Below are positions 1 to 9,707 of a DNA stretch of 64,000 nucleotides, piece after piece. This DNA is from Candidatus Latescibacterota bacterium. GTDB lineage: Bacteria; Latescibacterota; UBA2968; UBA8231. The DNA lies in assembly GCA_022827835.1 (NCBI GenBank), contig JAJEIO010000019.1, forward strand, positions 248,001 to 312,000. The letters are read 5' to 3'. Every line of letters starts with the position of its first letter. The stretch's first letter is position 1. The notes under the pieces were generated by a model that had not been told where the DNA came from, searched no databases, and saw nothing but the letters and a program-made list of their open reading frames with translations. The translations under genes were made by a program, and so were the position numbers.

Positions 1-1140
1 CGTGCGCGAGGAGGAAGTGTACCCGTCGGCGGCTTTGATTTCGTTGTGGAGTACTAGGCGATTGAAGGCGGCGAATTTGGGCAAGGAGCGCAATACGATG
101 AGCGAGAGTACAAACGCGCCGATCATCGAACCAGCGAGACGCCCGATCACCGAGACGATTTCCTCAAAACTCCACAATTGAAAATCGCCCAATTGGGTAA
201 TCACCACGCTCGCAATCATCGCGCCGATACCCAACGCACCCACAATGCCAAAGCCCGGAATGGCCACCAATTCGACGACCAAAAGCGTCGCGCCGACGGC
301 AAAGAGCGCCAATTCCTGCCACTCGGCCAAGTGGACGATCAAGTGGCTGCCAAAGAAAAGGCCCAGCGCCACTAATGCGAGCGTGCCGCCCAAGCCCCAA
401 CCGGGGGTGCGCACCTCGGCGATTAAGCCGAACATGGCCACGGCCAGCAAAATCGAAGTGACGACCGGGTGGGTCAACATACGCAAGACGTGCTCGGTCC
501 AATTGAGTTCGACATCCACGATTTCGGCCTCGCCCAGATCGTAGATGCGCAACAGTTCGATCAGCGTCTCGGCCGTCTCGTCGGCCATCTGATAGTTGAG
601 CGCCTGCTCAGTGGTCAGAGTCGCCGGCCGGCCCGCTTCGGCGCTCAGGCCCGGCACATCGACGCGCTCATCGACCATGGCCTCGGCGATCTTGACGTTG
701 CGGCCGGTGCGCTCGGCCGTGGCGCGCATCTCGGCGCGCATATAAGAGGTTATTTTGTCGCTAGCTTTGTCGCCCGTGGCATCGACCGGGGTGGTCGCGC
801 CCATGGTCGAGGCTTGCGTCATGACGATCTTGTCGCAGGCCAGCGAGATGAGTGCTCCGGCCGAAATCGCCCGTTTATTGATAAAGGCAATGGTCAGGGT
901 CTCGGCGTCGAGGATGGCGTCGCGGATCACAGTGGCCGCATCGACGCGCCCGCCAAAGGTGTCGATCTCAAAGACGATGGCGTCGGCCTCGGTTTCGTCG
1001 GCGTCGGCGATCACGCGCTCGACAAAGGCCGCCACGCCCGGGTCGATCATACCCTCTAGCTTGAGGTGGACGCGATAGACGGTCTGAGCGTGGGCGCTGC
1101 TGGCCGACAAAATTAGGAGTGTGTAGATAAGGTGTCGCAT
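1..1140 (-). CDS. NfeD/ClpP-class membrane-bound serine protease (partial, cut by left edge)
   Basis: I translated this directly from the minus strand; it starts with ATG at 1140 and is open for 380 codons to the window edge, so the C-terminus is missing. A signal peptide (about residues 1-19, ending AHAQ) precedes a ClpP-like crotonase-fold domain with EIDTFGGRVD (about 58-67) and AISAGALISL, whose Ser93 is the expected nucleophile. The partner would be a Lys in the following 125-130 region. After about residue 215 come several hydrophobic membrane spans (MFGLIAEVRTPGWGLGG onward), typical of long-form NfeD (1510-type) proteins that cleave membrane partners such as stomatin-like proteins. 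The OB-fold NfeD tail and any stomatin gene would lie outside the window. No convincing Shine-Dalgarno precedes the ATG. Family assignment is strong; substrate unknown. Confidence 0.88.
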   Translation of the reverse strand, partial: MRHLIYTLLILSASSAHAQTVYRVHLKLEGMIDPGVAAFVERVIADADETEADAIVFEIDTFGGRVDAATVIRDAILDAETLTIAFINKRAISAGALISLACDKIVMTQASTMGATTPVDATGDKASDKITSYMRAEMRATAERTGRNVKIAEAMVDERVDVPGLSAEAGRPATLTTEQALNYQMADETAETLIELLRIYDLGEAEIVDVELNWTEHVLRMLTHPVVTSILLAVAMFGLIAEVRTPGWGLGGTLALVALGLFFGSHLIVHLAEWQELALFAVGATLLVVELVAIPGFGIVGALGIGAMIASVVITQLGDFQLWSFEEIVSVIGRLAGSMIGAFVLSLIVLRSLPKFAAFNRLVLHNEIKAADGYTSSSRT

Positions 1141-1170
1141 TTGCTATTGAATATACGCTATAATTCGATA

Positions 1171-1200
1171 ATTGTACTCTAAGTATCTGACCATTGTCAA
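1171..1200 (-). promoter_or_regulatory. Sigma-70-type promoter of the NfeD-like gene
   Basis: On the minus strand TTGACA (1200-1195) is followed by an 18-nt spacer and TACAAT (1176-1171), a near-consensus -35/-10 pair. It predicts transcription starting near 1164, about 24 nt before the ATG at 1140. Confidence 0.6.
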
Positions 1201-1273
1201 CAATCTCATTTGCCCCTCCTTTTGCCCCAGCCTACTTTTTGATTCTCACTACAACATCCGAAACGAAAAAACC

Positions 1274-2542
1274 ATGCATCGCAAGCTCGAAATGCTGCTC
1301 AAAGGTGGCCACGTAATTGACCCTGCCAACGGTATTGACGGCGTTGTCGACGTCGGCGTACTCGACGGCCGCATCGCTCGCGTTGAAGCGGACATTTCCC
1401 CGGCGGACGCCCATCGCGTTATCGATGTGGGCAATCTCGTCGTTGTGCCGGGCCTGCTCGACATCCACGTCCATACGTACCATACCCGCAGCCGCCAATC
1501 GGGCGGAATGGTGGGCAGCCTCAACGCCGACGCCCACTTCCTCAAAGAGGGCGTAACCACCTGCGTCGATACGGGCACGGCCGGTGCCGAGGAGTTCGAA
1601 CACTTCCGCAAGACGGTGATCGACCATTCCAAGACCCGCATGTTCGCCTATGTCAACATTGCCGCCCCAGGCATGGGCCCTCCCGAACAAATCGTCGCCA
1701 ACCTAGATCCACAGCGGGCGGCCGAGATGGCCGCAGCCCACGACGATGTGTGCGTCGGCATCAAGACCGCCCACTATTGGACCACCAAGCCCTTTGACGA
1801 CGAGCATCCGCCTTGGGCCTCGGTTGACGCGGCCGTCGAGGCCGGCGAGCACTGTAAAATGCCGGTGATGGTTGACTTTTGGCCGCGCCCACCCGAGCGC
1901 TCCTACCCCGATCTTCTCCTCAAGCACCTGCGTCCCGGCGATATTCACACGCACGTCTTTGCCCGTCAGTTCCCCGTCGTCGATGAAGACGGCGAGGTGT
2001 ACGACTACATGCGCGAGGCGCGCGAGCGGGGTATTCACTTCGACCTCGGGCACGGGGCGGCCAGCTTCTGGTATCGCGCCGCCATGCCAGCCATTGCCGA
2101 CGGCTTCCCGCCCGATTCCATTAGCACCGACCTGCACATGGGCAATATCAACGGCCACGTCCACTCCATGCTCGACACTATGTCCAAATGCTTGGCCATG
2201 AACATGTCCTTACAGGAAGTGATCTACCGCTCCACTGTCACGCCCGCCAGCGCCATCCGCCGGCCCGAGTTAGGGACTTTGACGCCCGGCTCTGAGGCCG
2301 ACGTCGCCGTGCTAGGCGTCTTGGAGGGCAACTTCTACTTTCGCGACTGCGGCTGGGCTTGCATCGAAGCTCAGCATCGCCTCGAATGCGCGCTGACCTT
2401 GCGTGCCGGCGAGGTGGTGTGGGACCGCCACGGCATGACCTGCCCGCACCTGCAAGAGGTCCCGCCCGAGGCCGAATACTGGCACTTGCCCGAGCAGCAA
2501 GCCACCAGCCCGATACCGCGCCTGTGGCGTACTGATGCCTGA
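1274..2542 (+). CDS. Amidohydrolase (dihydroorotase/deacetylase-like metallohydrolase)
   Basis: A 422-residue amidohydrolase-superfamily protein of the predicted deacetylase/dihydroorotase-like group. The N-terminus has the small beta domain (LLKGGHVIDPANG) followed by the metal motif DIHVH (His65, His67). Further candidate ligands are KTAHYW near 155, HTHVF near 215 and the C-terminal STDLH, where the Asp would be the catalytic base. The frame is open upstream to an ATG at 1172, but those 34 extra residues are not family-like; the ATG at 1274 puts the start directly before the conserved KLEMLLKGG strand, although its Shine-Dalgarno is poor. It diverges from the NfeD-like gene. It probably hydrolyses a cyclic or N-acyl amide; the substrate cannot be told from sequence. 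Confidence 0.85.
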   Translation: MHRKLEMLLKGGHVIDPANGIDGVVDVGVLDGRIARVEADISPADAHRVIDVGNLVVVPGLLDIHVHTYHTRSRQSGGMVGSLNADAHFLKEGVTTCVDTGTAGAEEFEHFRKTVIDHSKTRMFAYVNIAAPGMGPPEQIVANLDPQRAAEMAAAHDDVCVGIKTAHYWTTKPFDDEHPPWASVDAAVEAGEHCKMPVMVDFWPRPPERSYPDLLLKHLRPGDIHTHVFARQFPVVDEDGEVYDYMREARERGIHFDLGHGAASFWYRAAMPAIADGFPPDSISTDLHMGNINGHVHSMLDTMSKCLAMNMSLQEVIYRSTVTPASAIRRPELGTLTPGSEADVAVLGVLEGNFYFRDCGWACIEAQHRLECALTLRAGEVVWDRHGMTCPHLQEVPPEAEYWHLPEQQATSPIPRLWRTDA

Positions 2543-2590
2543 ATAGGCCGCGCTAGAGGTCATCTGAACATGTATCAACGGCGGTGATCA

Positions 2591-2617
2591 TTCGTCGTCC
2601 CTGAGTTGGGCGACGAA
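2591..2617. repeat. Hairpin-forming inverted repeat in the gap before hrpA
   Basis: TTCGTCGTCC, a 7-nt loop, then GGGCGACGAA: a 10-bp stem with one G.U pair, followed by AAAAA on the + strand. It lacks a 3' T-run on either strand, so it is not a standard terminator. It may be a leader structure of hrpA or an RNA-end stabiliser of the amidohydrolase transcript. Confidence 0.4.
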
Positions 2618-2706
2618 AAAGTAATACCCGCCCACATAGTTGCCACTATCTGGCCCCTGCCGTACATTTTCCGTGTCAACAAAAACGCCGTAACTCCTTG
2701 TAAATT

Positions 2707-5700
2707 TTGAATCAATCGCCTACCAAACCCCACCCAATCACGGCGCTTAAAACCCTCCTGCCTCAGTGCATGCTCCAGGATCGGGTGCGCATCGAACGGC
2801 GTCTGAGGCGTCGTGGTCGCCTCGATCCGAAAGAAGTCGAACGCCTCTCAGGCCAAGCGCGCAGTTCTGCTCGTCTGCGCCAACGGCGGCGCACAAACCG
2901 CCCAGTCCCCACCTACCCAGCCGCCCTGCCCATCAGCGATCGCCGGGACGAAATCCTCGCGGCGATCAAGGCACACTCCGTCGTCGTCGTCGCTGGCGAG
3001 ACCGGATCGGGCAAGAGTACGCAATTGCCCAAAATCTGCTTGGAGGCTGGCCGGGGCGAGGCCGGCCGCATCGCCGTCACCCAGCCGCGCCGCGTGGCCG
3101 CGCTCTCCATTGCTCAGCGCGTGGCCGAAGAGCTCAAAGTGACCTACGGCCGTGATGTGGGCTGCAAAATCCGCTTCCGCGATCAGACCGCGCCCGAGAC
3201 CTGTATCAAGGTAATGACCGACGGCATACTGCTGGCCGAGACCCAAGGCGATCCCGACCTGCTCGAATACGACACCATTATCGTGGATGAGGCCCACGAG
3301 CGCAGCCTCAACATCGACTTCTTGCTCGGCTACCTACGGCTTCTGCGCCGCAAGCGGCCCGATCTCAAGATCATCATCACTTCGGCTACCATCGACACTG
3401 AAACCTTCTCTCGGGCCTTTGACGACGCCCCGGTCATCGAAGTCTCGGGGCGGATGTTCCCGGTCGAGGTCCGCTATTGGCCGCTCGACGAGATCCTGCA
3501 AGATCGCGGCGACTATACGTATTTGGATGCGGCCGCCAGCGCGGTGGAAGAAATTTTGCGCATGTCGCGGGAGGGCGACCTGTTGGTCTTTCTGCCGTCC
3601 GAGCGCGATATCCGCGAGACCCGCGAGCGGCTCGAAGGGCGCAAGCTGCGCGGCGTTGAAATCTTGCCGCTGTTTGGCCGCCTAACCGCTGGAGAGCAAC
3701 AGCGCGTATTCGCCCCGGGGGACCATCGCCGCGTAGTATTGGCTACCAATATCGCCGAAACTTCGCTGACCATTCCCCGCATCCGCTACGTCGTAGATAC
3801 GGGCTTGGCGCGCCTGTCGCGCTACAACCCCCGCACGCACACCCAGCGCCTGCCCATCGAACCGATTTCGCAGAGCAGTGCCCGCCAGCGAGAAGGGCGC
3901 TGTGGGCGGGTTGCGGACGGGGTGTGCATTCGCCTCTACTCGGAGCAGGACTTTCTCTCGCGGCCCGAATACACCCAGCCCGAGATCCAGCGCGCCAATC
4001 TCGCCGAAGTCATCCTGCGGATGATTAACCTCAAGCTAGGGGACATTGAGGCATTTCCCTTTATCGACCCTCCTGCAAAAGCCGCTATCGCCGGTGGATT
4101 CCAACTCCTGAGCCAGCTCAACGCCCTCGACGAAAACCGCGCACTCACTCCCATTGGCCGCGCCATGGCCCGCCTGCCCATCGACCCCACGGTCTCGCGG
4201 ATGCTGCTCCAGGCCCGCGAGGAACAAGCCTTGTCCGAAGTGCTCGTCATCGCCGCGGCCATCAGCATCCAAGATCCGCGCGAGCGCCCTCTTGAAGAGC
4301 AGGATGCGGCCGACCAAATGCACCGCCAGTTCCACGACAAAAATTCCGATTTCCTAGCCTATCTCAACATCTGGAACGCCTATCACGACAAAGTGGAAAC
4401 TGCCTCGCAGAACCAGTTGCGCAAATTCTGCAAGGCGCACTACCTCTCCTACATGCGGATGCGCGAATGGCGCGACATCCACGCGCAGATCCGCGAGACC
4501 CTGAATGAGATAAAAGGCTTTCGCTTCAACAGCGAACCCGCTAGGTACGACGCGATTCACCGCGCAGTGCTCACTGGCCTGCTTTCGAGTGTGGCGCGTC
4601 AAGAGGAGGGCAATATCTATCAGGCAGCGCGCAGCCGCGAGGTGATGGTTTTTCCCGGCTCGGGACTGTTCCGCCCCAACAAGGGCAAGCAGCCGGGCGA
4701 GGGCGGACCACCTGGGTGGCTGGTCGCGGCCGAGATCGTCGAGACCTCGCGCCTGTTCGCCCGCACTGTCGCCCGTATCCAGCCCGAATGGCTCGCTGAA
4801 CTAGGCAGCCACCTGTGCCGCGCTTCGTACGACCAGCCCTATTTCAATGCGCGCTCGGGGCGGGTGCTGGTGCGGGAAAAACAGACCCTCTACGGCCTTG
4901 AAGTGCTCAGCCGCCGCATCCCGTACAGCCGCATCAACGCCCGCGAGGCCACCGAGATATTCATCCGCGAGGCGTTGGTGCCCGGGACGGTGCATACTCC
5001 GCACAAGTTTCTCGCGCACAACATTCGCCTGTGTCAGAAGATCGAAACTTGGCAGACTCGCGCCCGCGGCTTAGCCGATGTCCACGTCGAAGAGGCCGCC
5101 GCCCGCTTTTACTCCCGGTACCTCGACGATGTTTCCTCGCTGCCCGACCTGAACCGGTTCCTCAAAGACAAGGCCGGCGACTTCCTGATGATGGAGGAGG
5201 AAGATTTGCTTGGCACCACTCGCACCGACTTCGACCAGCAGACCTTCCCAGACGCACTCGATCTCGATGGCAATAAACTAGCCCTCAGCTACGCCTATCG
5301 CCCGGGGCAAGACGAGGACGGCATCACCGTCAAAGTACCCTACAAGCTAGCCCACGCCGTCGATCCAGAAATACTCGAATGGCTGGTGCCGGGCCTGCTC
5401 GAAGAGAAAATTACCGTCCTGCTGCGCTCGTTGCCCAAGTCCATCCGCAAGCAACTGGTGCCGATTCCGGCAAAGGCCAAGAGCATTGCGGCCGCGCTCA
5501 AGCCGACTCATCCCACCTTTTTGGAGTCGCTGCAAGATCACATCCGCCGGCACTACCATATCCAAATCCACGCGTCGGACTGGGACGCCGATGACTTGCC
5601 CGACCATCTCAAGATGCGCGTCGATATCCAAGGCACCAACGAGCAATCCGTCGCGGCCGGCCGCGATTTGCAGCAGTTGACCCAACGCCTTGAACAGCAC

Positions 5701-6588
5701 GACACTCCGGTCGAACTCGACGCTTGGAAAAAGGTCGCCCGACAGTGGGAACGGGAAGGGATAACTACTTGGGATTTCGGCGACCCGCCCGAACGAATAG
5801 AGGTGACCCAAGCGGGCGGGGTGCCGCTCTATGGATGGCCTGGCCTCGACCGGGACGAAGGCGGCGTGTTGCTGCGGCTCTATAAAAATCGCGCCGAAGC
5901 CGAAGCTCGCTCGCGGGAGGGTTTCTTGGGCCTCTGCGCCTTGGCGTTGCGCGACGAGCTGGCGTGGCTCCAGCGCGAACTCCAAGAGTTGGCGCAGTTC
6001 AAGGTGCGCTATCAAGGCAGTTCGCTAGAACTGCGCACCCAAGCATTTGAACATCTCGAGCGCTATCTCTTCCACCGCGAGCAAATCCTACCCATGCGCC
6101 AAGAAGATTTCGACGCCGTGCTGGTGGAAGCCAAGCAGCGGCTGCGCGGCTTGGCCCCGCGCTTCATCTCCTTGGTCGATAGCCTGCTAGAAGCCCGGCG
6201 GGAAATTCGCCTTGGGGGCCGGTCCTATCGCGGGCTGGACGCGGACTTAGAGCGGCTGCTGCCAGACGACTTCCTCGCCCGCGTCCCCTTCCACCGTCTC
6301 AGTCACCTAATCCGCTACCTAAAAGCCGTTGAGGTGCGCGCCGAACGCGCTGCGACCGATCCGCGCAAGGACGCTCAGAAAGCCGAGTTGATCGAGGTGT
6401 ACCAGAGCCAGTTGGAAAAGTTCGCCAAGGAGACCAATTCGCCCGAGCGAGAGACCCAAATCGAGGAATTGCGCTGGATGCTGGAAGAATATCGCGTCTC
6501 GGTCTTCGCCCAAGAGCTGGGCACTGCCCACCCGATCTCCCCCAAGCGGCTCGACAAGAAAATCGAGCAGATTCGCCAAATCCGGTGA
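2707..6588 (+). CDS. hrpA: ATP-dependent RNA helicase HrpA (DEAH box)
   Basis: A 1293-residue protein, the usual full length for HrpA. Visible helicase motifs are GETGSGKST (residues 97-105, Walker A), DEAH (194-197), SATID (226-230), the ATNIAETSLTI block and QREGRCGR (motif VI). These are followed by the helicase-associated/OB region and the long C-terminal DUF3418-type region with its coiled coil. The TTG start is kept because the upstream segment LLPQCMLQDRVRIERRL matches the N-terminal helix typical of HrpA, which an internal ATG at 2770 would cut. HrpA unwinds structured RNA and in Escherichia coli rescues stalled ribosomes and processes mRNA. It stands alone here, convergent with the following isomerase gene. 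Confidence 0.95.
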   Translation: MNQSPTKPHPITALKTLLPQCMLQDRVRIERRLRRRGRLDPKEVERLSGQARSSARLRQRRRTNRPVPTYPAALPISDRRDEILAAIKAHSVVVVAGETGSGKSTQLPKICLEAGRGEAGRIAVTQPRRVAALSIAQRVAEELKVTYGRDVGCKIRFRDQTAPETCIKVMTDGILLAETQGDPDLLEYDTIIVDEAHERSLNIDFLLGYLRLLRRKRPDLKIIITSATIDTETFSRAFDDAPVIEVSGRMFPVEVRYWPLDEILQDRGDYTYLDAAASAVEEILRMSREGDLLVFLPSERDIRETRERLEGRKLRGVEILPLFGRLTAGEQQRVFAPGDHRRVVLATNIAETSLTIPRIRYVVDTGLARLSRYNPRTHTQRLPIEPISQSSARQREGRCGRVADGVCIRLYSEQDFLSRPEYTQPEIQRANLAEVILRMINLKLGDIEAFPFIDPPAKAAIAGGFQLLSQLNALDENRALTPIGRAMARLPIDPTVSRMLLQAREEQALSEVLVIAAAISIQDPRERPLEEQDAADQMHRQFHDKNSDFLAYLNIWNAYHDKVETASQNQLRKFCKAHYLSYMRMREWRDIHAQIRETLNEIKGFRFNSEPARYDAIHRAVLTGLLSSVARQEEGNIYQAARSREVMVFPGSGLFRPNKGKQPGEGGPPGWLVAAEIVETSRLFARTVARIQPEWLAELGSHLCRASYDQPYFNARSGRVLVREKQTLYGLEVLSRRIPYSRINAREATEIFIREALVPGTVHTPHKFLAHNIRLCQKIETWQTRARGLADVHVEEAAARFYSRYLDDVSSLPDLNRFLKDKAGDFLMMEEEDLLGTTRTDFDQQTFPDALDLDGNKLALSYAYRPGQDEDGITVKVPYKLAHAVDPEILEWLVPGLLEEKITVLLRSLPKSIRKQLVPIPAKAKSIAAALKPTHPTFLESLQDHIRRHYHIQIHASDWDADDLPDHLKMRVDIQGTNEQSVAAGRDLQQLTQRLEQHDTPVELDAWKKVARQWEREGITTWDFGDPPERIEVTQAGGVPLYGWPGLDRDEGGVLLRLYKNRAEAEARSREGFLGLCALALRDELAWLQRELQELAQFKVRYQGSSLELRTQAFEHLERYLFHREQILPMRQEDFDAVLVEAKQRLRGLAPRFISLVDSLLEARREIRLGGRSYRGLDADLERLLPDDFLARVPFHRLSHLIRYLKAVEVRAERAATDPRKDAQKAELIEVYQSQLEKFAKETNSPERETQIEELRWMLEEYRVSVFAQELGTAHPISPKRLDKKIEQIRQIR

Positions 6589-6674
6589 TCCGCGCCCAGA
6601 TCTGCGATCTTTGCGACGCCGCACAAACCGCGCGTGAATTGGCCGAAATTTTGGCCAGTAAAAATCGCGCGTAG
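6585..6674 (+). pseudogene. 29-codon ORF overlapping hrpA stop, possible winged-helix remnant
   Basis: GTG at 6585 overlaps the hrpA stop (GTGA), and the frame reads 29 codons to TAG at 6672. The peptide carries AAQTARELAEILASKNRA, resembling the helix-turn-helix start found at the C-termini of RecG-like or AAA_4/Schlafen-like proteins, and stops where that domain would continue. It may be a gene fragment left by deletion or a chance ORF; the family reading is weak. Confidence 0.22.
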
Positions 6675-6682
6675 AACGACGA

Positions 6683-7489
6683 TCAGACGTTCGCCACCAG
6701 CCACTGGTAGCACTTTTCGTATCCCACCTGTCCCTCGGTTTCTGGCCCCTCGTATTCAGCCGTCCAAGCTCCATCGTAGCCGGCCGCCTTGAGGCACTGG
6801 ACCGCGTGGTCGAGATGGATTTCTCCCTCGCCCAATGCTGCCCCCTTGTAGTTTTGCCGCGAGCCGGTTCCGTCCTTCATGTGGGTGTGGAAGACGTGCG
6901 GAGCCAGTATTTCATAGAAGTGGTCGATTTGGTCCAACTCGTGACCGAACCAGCGGTAGTTCATGGTATCCAGATTGACGCCGAGCCGGTCCGAGCCTAC
7001 CCGTTCGATCAGGCTTAACTGCCAGTCGCCGTCGTTGGTGGAAACTCCGTGGTTGTCTAGGGCGATCCGCACATCGTACTCTTCGAGAAAGTCGGCGCAG
7101 CGCTTGAAGGCTTCGAGCAGCATGGCGTCCCACTGGTCTTCTGGCACCGCGTCGTTGCGGTTCCAACCGCCGTCTGAGCGCACGATGTCCGTGCCGGTTA
7201 TGGGGATGATCTGGCAGACGTAGCGGTAGCGCTCGATCTGCGCGTCCAAGTCGCGGCTGTCAGCTTGCAGGAAGTCGTTGCCAGCCGCTACCGCCGAGGC
7301 TTGCATCCCGTATTTGGCCAATAACTCGCGGGTGGCTGCGGCGGTCTGCTCGCCGTTTTTGGACTCGCCATCCCAGATATCGCGGATCTGCAACTCGCAG
7401 TACCGATAGCCGATTTCGCTGGCCCGCCGGGCGAAGCCCTCTAAGTCGCAGCCGGGCCAGTTGTAGTGGATTGCGCCGATTTTTGCCAT
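6683..7489 (-). CDS. Sugar phosphate isomerase/epimerase-like TIM barrel (AP endonuclease 2 family)
   Basis: A 268-residue xylose-isomerase-like TIM barrel. The N-terminus (KIGAIHYNWPGCDLEGF) and the strand-end acidic/His residues ALDNHG (about 145-150), NLDTMNY, FHTHMKDG and TAEYEGP match the metal-binding positions of the IolE/IolI/hydroxypyruvate-isomerase superfamily. AGGAG lies 7 nt before the ATG. It is the last gene of a minus-strand catabolic run with a GH13 enzyme, a DUF3500 protein and a double cupin, so it probably isomerises or epimerises a sugar or polyol. The exact reaction is unknown. Confidence 0.85.
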   Translation of the reverse strand: MAKIGAIHYNWPGCDLEGFARRASEIGYRYCELQIRDIWDGESKNGEQTAAATRELLAKYGMQASAVAAGNDFLQADSRDLDAQIERYRYVCQIIPITGTDIVRSDGGWNRNDAVPEDQWDAMLLEAFKRCADFLEEYDVRIALDNHGVSTNDGDWQLSLIERVGSDRLGVNLDTMNYRWFGHELDQIDHFYEILAPHVFHTHMKDGTGSRQNYKGAALGEGEIHLDHAVQCLKAAGYDGAWTAEYEGPETEGQVGYEKCYQWLVANV

Positions 7490-7525
7490 GATGGGTCTCC
7501 TAGTTGAGGTTAAAAGCTGTAAAAA

Positions 7526-9649
7526 TTAACGGTAAAGTCGCCACACCTGCGTCTGTAGTGGCATGAGGCTGACCTCCGAGATCTCGTCGCTGGCGGGTAT
7601 AGCCTCAATCGCAAGGGCTTCGTACGTGTCGAAGCACTTTTGGCGCGATGTGGGCGACTGCGGTAAATAATCGAAATGGTAGGACGTCTTCCGTACGGTT
7701 AGTGGGTCAAAGTTATGCACCACTAAAAGCGCGCTCCGCTCGGTATAGCGCACGTATGCCAGAATGCGGTCGTCTGGATCGCCGCCTGCGAATTCGTTGC
7801 GGTGGAAGTAAATCTCTCCGTCGCAGAATTCCGGCCATTCCTTTTGCAGTGCGAAGAGACGCTCGTAGGCCCTCGCTAGACTGGCGTGCGGCTCGCGCGC
7901 GGCCCAGTCGAAGTGCAGGAAGGTTTCGTTTTCAAAGTCGGTGCGCGTTTCCTCGCCCCACTCGCTACCCAGTTCCAAGCCCCGCGTCAGATTGCACTTA
8001 GAGGCCGAACCGGCTGAGCAGTCTATCAGGGCGGCCTGCAAATTCTTGAGCAGGGCCATCAGCAGCGCCCGGTTTTCTGCATCCGGCTGGATGGAACAGG
8101 TGAGGCCCTGCCAGTAATCCCGCGCCTGCCCGTCGCAGCGCAAGAGCTCCCGGAACCGCTCGTGCCACACTTGGGTAGCGCGTGGGCTATCGTGGTTTTC
8201 AAAGTAGGCCATAGCCACGGTGCCGGGCGCGAAGGTGCGATTCATCTCCTCTAGGAAATCAATGAGGGGTTGGGCGTGCTCGACGTCGCGATGATAGTCA
8301 ACTAAGAGCGCGTAGATCATATCTGCCGGGACGTCCACTGCTTCGGTCAGCGGGCACAGCGTCTCGCCCAGCACCAACGCCTCGGGCGCGGCAGCTTGAA
8401 TGCGGTTCTTGAGCTTTTTGAGGAAAGGCCGGTCAATGGTCTGACTGGCGTCGATGCGCACCCCGTCGAATCCGCATTGCTCGATCCAATACGGGGCGAC
8501 TTCTAGTAGGTACTCTTGCAACGGCTGATTGTAAACCAAGTCGAAGAGCGCCACGTCCGAATAGACCAGCCAAGCGATCTGGTGGATTTGCGGCATCCCG
8601 CGCTCGTCGCGCAGATACCACTCGGGATGCTCGGCGATCAGCGGACAGTCGCGGCTGCTCTGCATCAGCACCAAGTCGAAGATGACTTTCTTGCCGAGGG
8701 CGTGCGCTCGCTTGGTTAGTGCCCGCAACTCGGCGCGACCGATGAGCTGGACGAAGGCTTCGCGTCCGAGTGCTTTTTCCGTCTGGACCGCCGACAGTCC
8801 GGCGAGATCTTCCATCTCGTTTGGGAGGAGGAAACCTTCCGCCACCAGCGATCCCCAATCTACTTCCTCGATCGGCGAAACGAGTTCGGGGTCAACTTGG
8901 AAAAAGTCCTGGACCGCATAGACGCTGCCGAGGGTACCCTTGCGCACGTCCGCGCCGGTGTGCAGGTCTGCAAAACCTGGACGGAAGAAGGGCAATAGGT
9001 AGATGACGTCGGCCGGAATGGCGTCTAAGCGCCGCGTCAATTCGGCGAGTCGGCCCGAGCGGAAGTGGCCTCCCTCGACCTCGGCACCGACCTTGCGGGC
9101 GCACACCTCATAGATCGTCGGTCCTTGTCGTACCCACTCCGGGCTGACGACGATGACCCCGTCGCGGTTTTCGGCCAGATCGTTGAGGCTGATCCACTCC
9201 TTGCGCCCGGCCTCGGCGTAGCTGTCGGCGGAAAACTCCACCGCGTAGTTGAAGGTGCCAGTACGCCCAAGGGTGAAAGCCGCCGACTCAAAGACGAGGT
9301 TGTTGCCGGCGAGGATGGGAGTGCCCTGTTCATCGACAAGCAGCCGCATTTCCACGTAATCATTGGTCCCGTTAGCATCGGTCCACAGCCGCGCATCCAC
9401 ATCTCCCGGCTGGACTTCGCGTGGGTCAACGGCGGCGACGAAAAGCTCGCAACGCACTTGGGCGATGGCAGCCGTCTTGCCAGGTTCGATATAAGCCCTA
9501 GCGAGAGGCGGCTCGCAAACCCGACCGTCGATTGCAATGGTCGCGTTGCCGCCCCATACCTGCCAGTTGTCGAACTCGCGGCGCGGGTAGCGGCAGTGCA
9601 ATTGTTCGTAGAAGGCGGCGCGTGAACTGAAGACGGCCGTAACGGTCAA
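7526..9649 (-). CDS. GH13 alpha-amylase-superfamily enzyme with N-terminal beta domain
   Basis: About 707 residues with no signal peptide, so cytoplasmic. An N-terminal all-beta region (about 1-165) precedes the barrel, which starts at EWVRQGPTIYE and has the KGTLGSVYAV loop. Catalytic residues are visible: GFDGVRIDAS (nucleophile Asp400), LGETL (acid/base Glu429) and ENHDSPR (Asp487). The start chosen is TTG at 9649 because GGAGAG sits 6 nt upstream; an in-frame TTG at 9691 would add 14 residues. The layout recalls GlgE-like or maltodextrin-active enzymes acting on alpha-glucans or oligosaccharides, but the specificity cannot be called. A 36-bp gap separates it from the isomerase gene downstream. 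Confidence 0.85.
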   Translation of the reverse strand: MTVTAVFSSRAAFYEQLHCRYPRREFDNWQVWGGNATIAIDGRVCEPPLARAYIEPGKTAAIAQVRCELFVAAVDPREVQPGDVDARLWTDANGTNDYVEMRLLVDEQGTPILAGNNLVFESAAFTLGRTGTFNYAVEFSADSYAEAGRKEWISLNDLAENRDGVIVVSPEWVRQGPTIYEVCARKVGAEVEGGHFRSGRLAELTRRLDAIPADVIYLLPFFRPGFADLHTGADVRKGTLGSVYAVQDFFQVDPELVSPIEEVDWGSLVAEGFLLPNEMEDLAGLSAVQTEKALGREAFVQLIGRAELRALTKRAHALGKKVIFDLVLMQSSRDCPLIAEHPEWYLRDERGMPQIHQIAWLVYSDVALFDLVYNQPLQEYLLEVAPYWIEQCGFDGVRIDASQTIDRPFLKKLKNRIQAAAPEALVLGETLCPLTEAVDVPADMIYALLVDYHRDVEHAQPLIDFLEEMNRTFAPGTVAMAYFENHDSPRATQVWHERFRELLRCDGQARDYWQGLTCSIQPDAENRALLMALLKNLQAALIDCSAGSASKCNLTRGLELGSEWGEETRTDFENETFLHFDWAAREPHASLARAYERLFALQKEWPEFCDGEIYFHRNEFAGGDPDDRILAYVRYTERSALLVVHNFDPLTVRKTSYHFDYLPQSPTSRQKCFDTYEALAIEAIPASDEISEVSLMPLQTQVWRLYR

Positions 9650-9707
9650 AGAGTTCTCTCCACAAGAATTAGGAATTGGTCCATTGCTCAATTCTCAATT
9701 CCGACAA

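Noticed and set aside
469..1059. 196-codon + strand ORF over the NfeD-like gene
   Set aside because: Antisense shadow; the minus-strand frame gives a clear signal peptide, ClpP-like serine motif and membrane spans.
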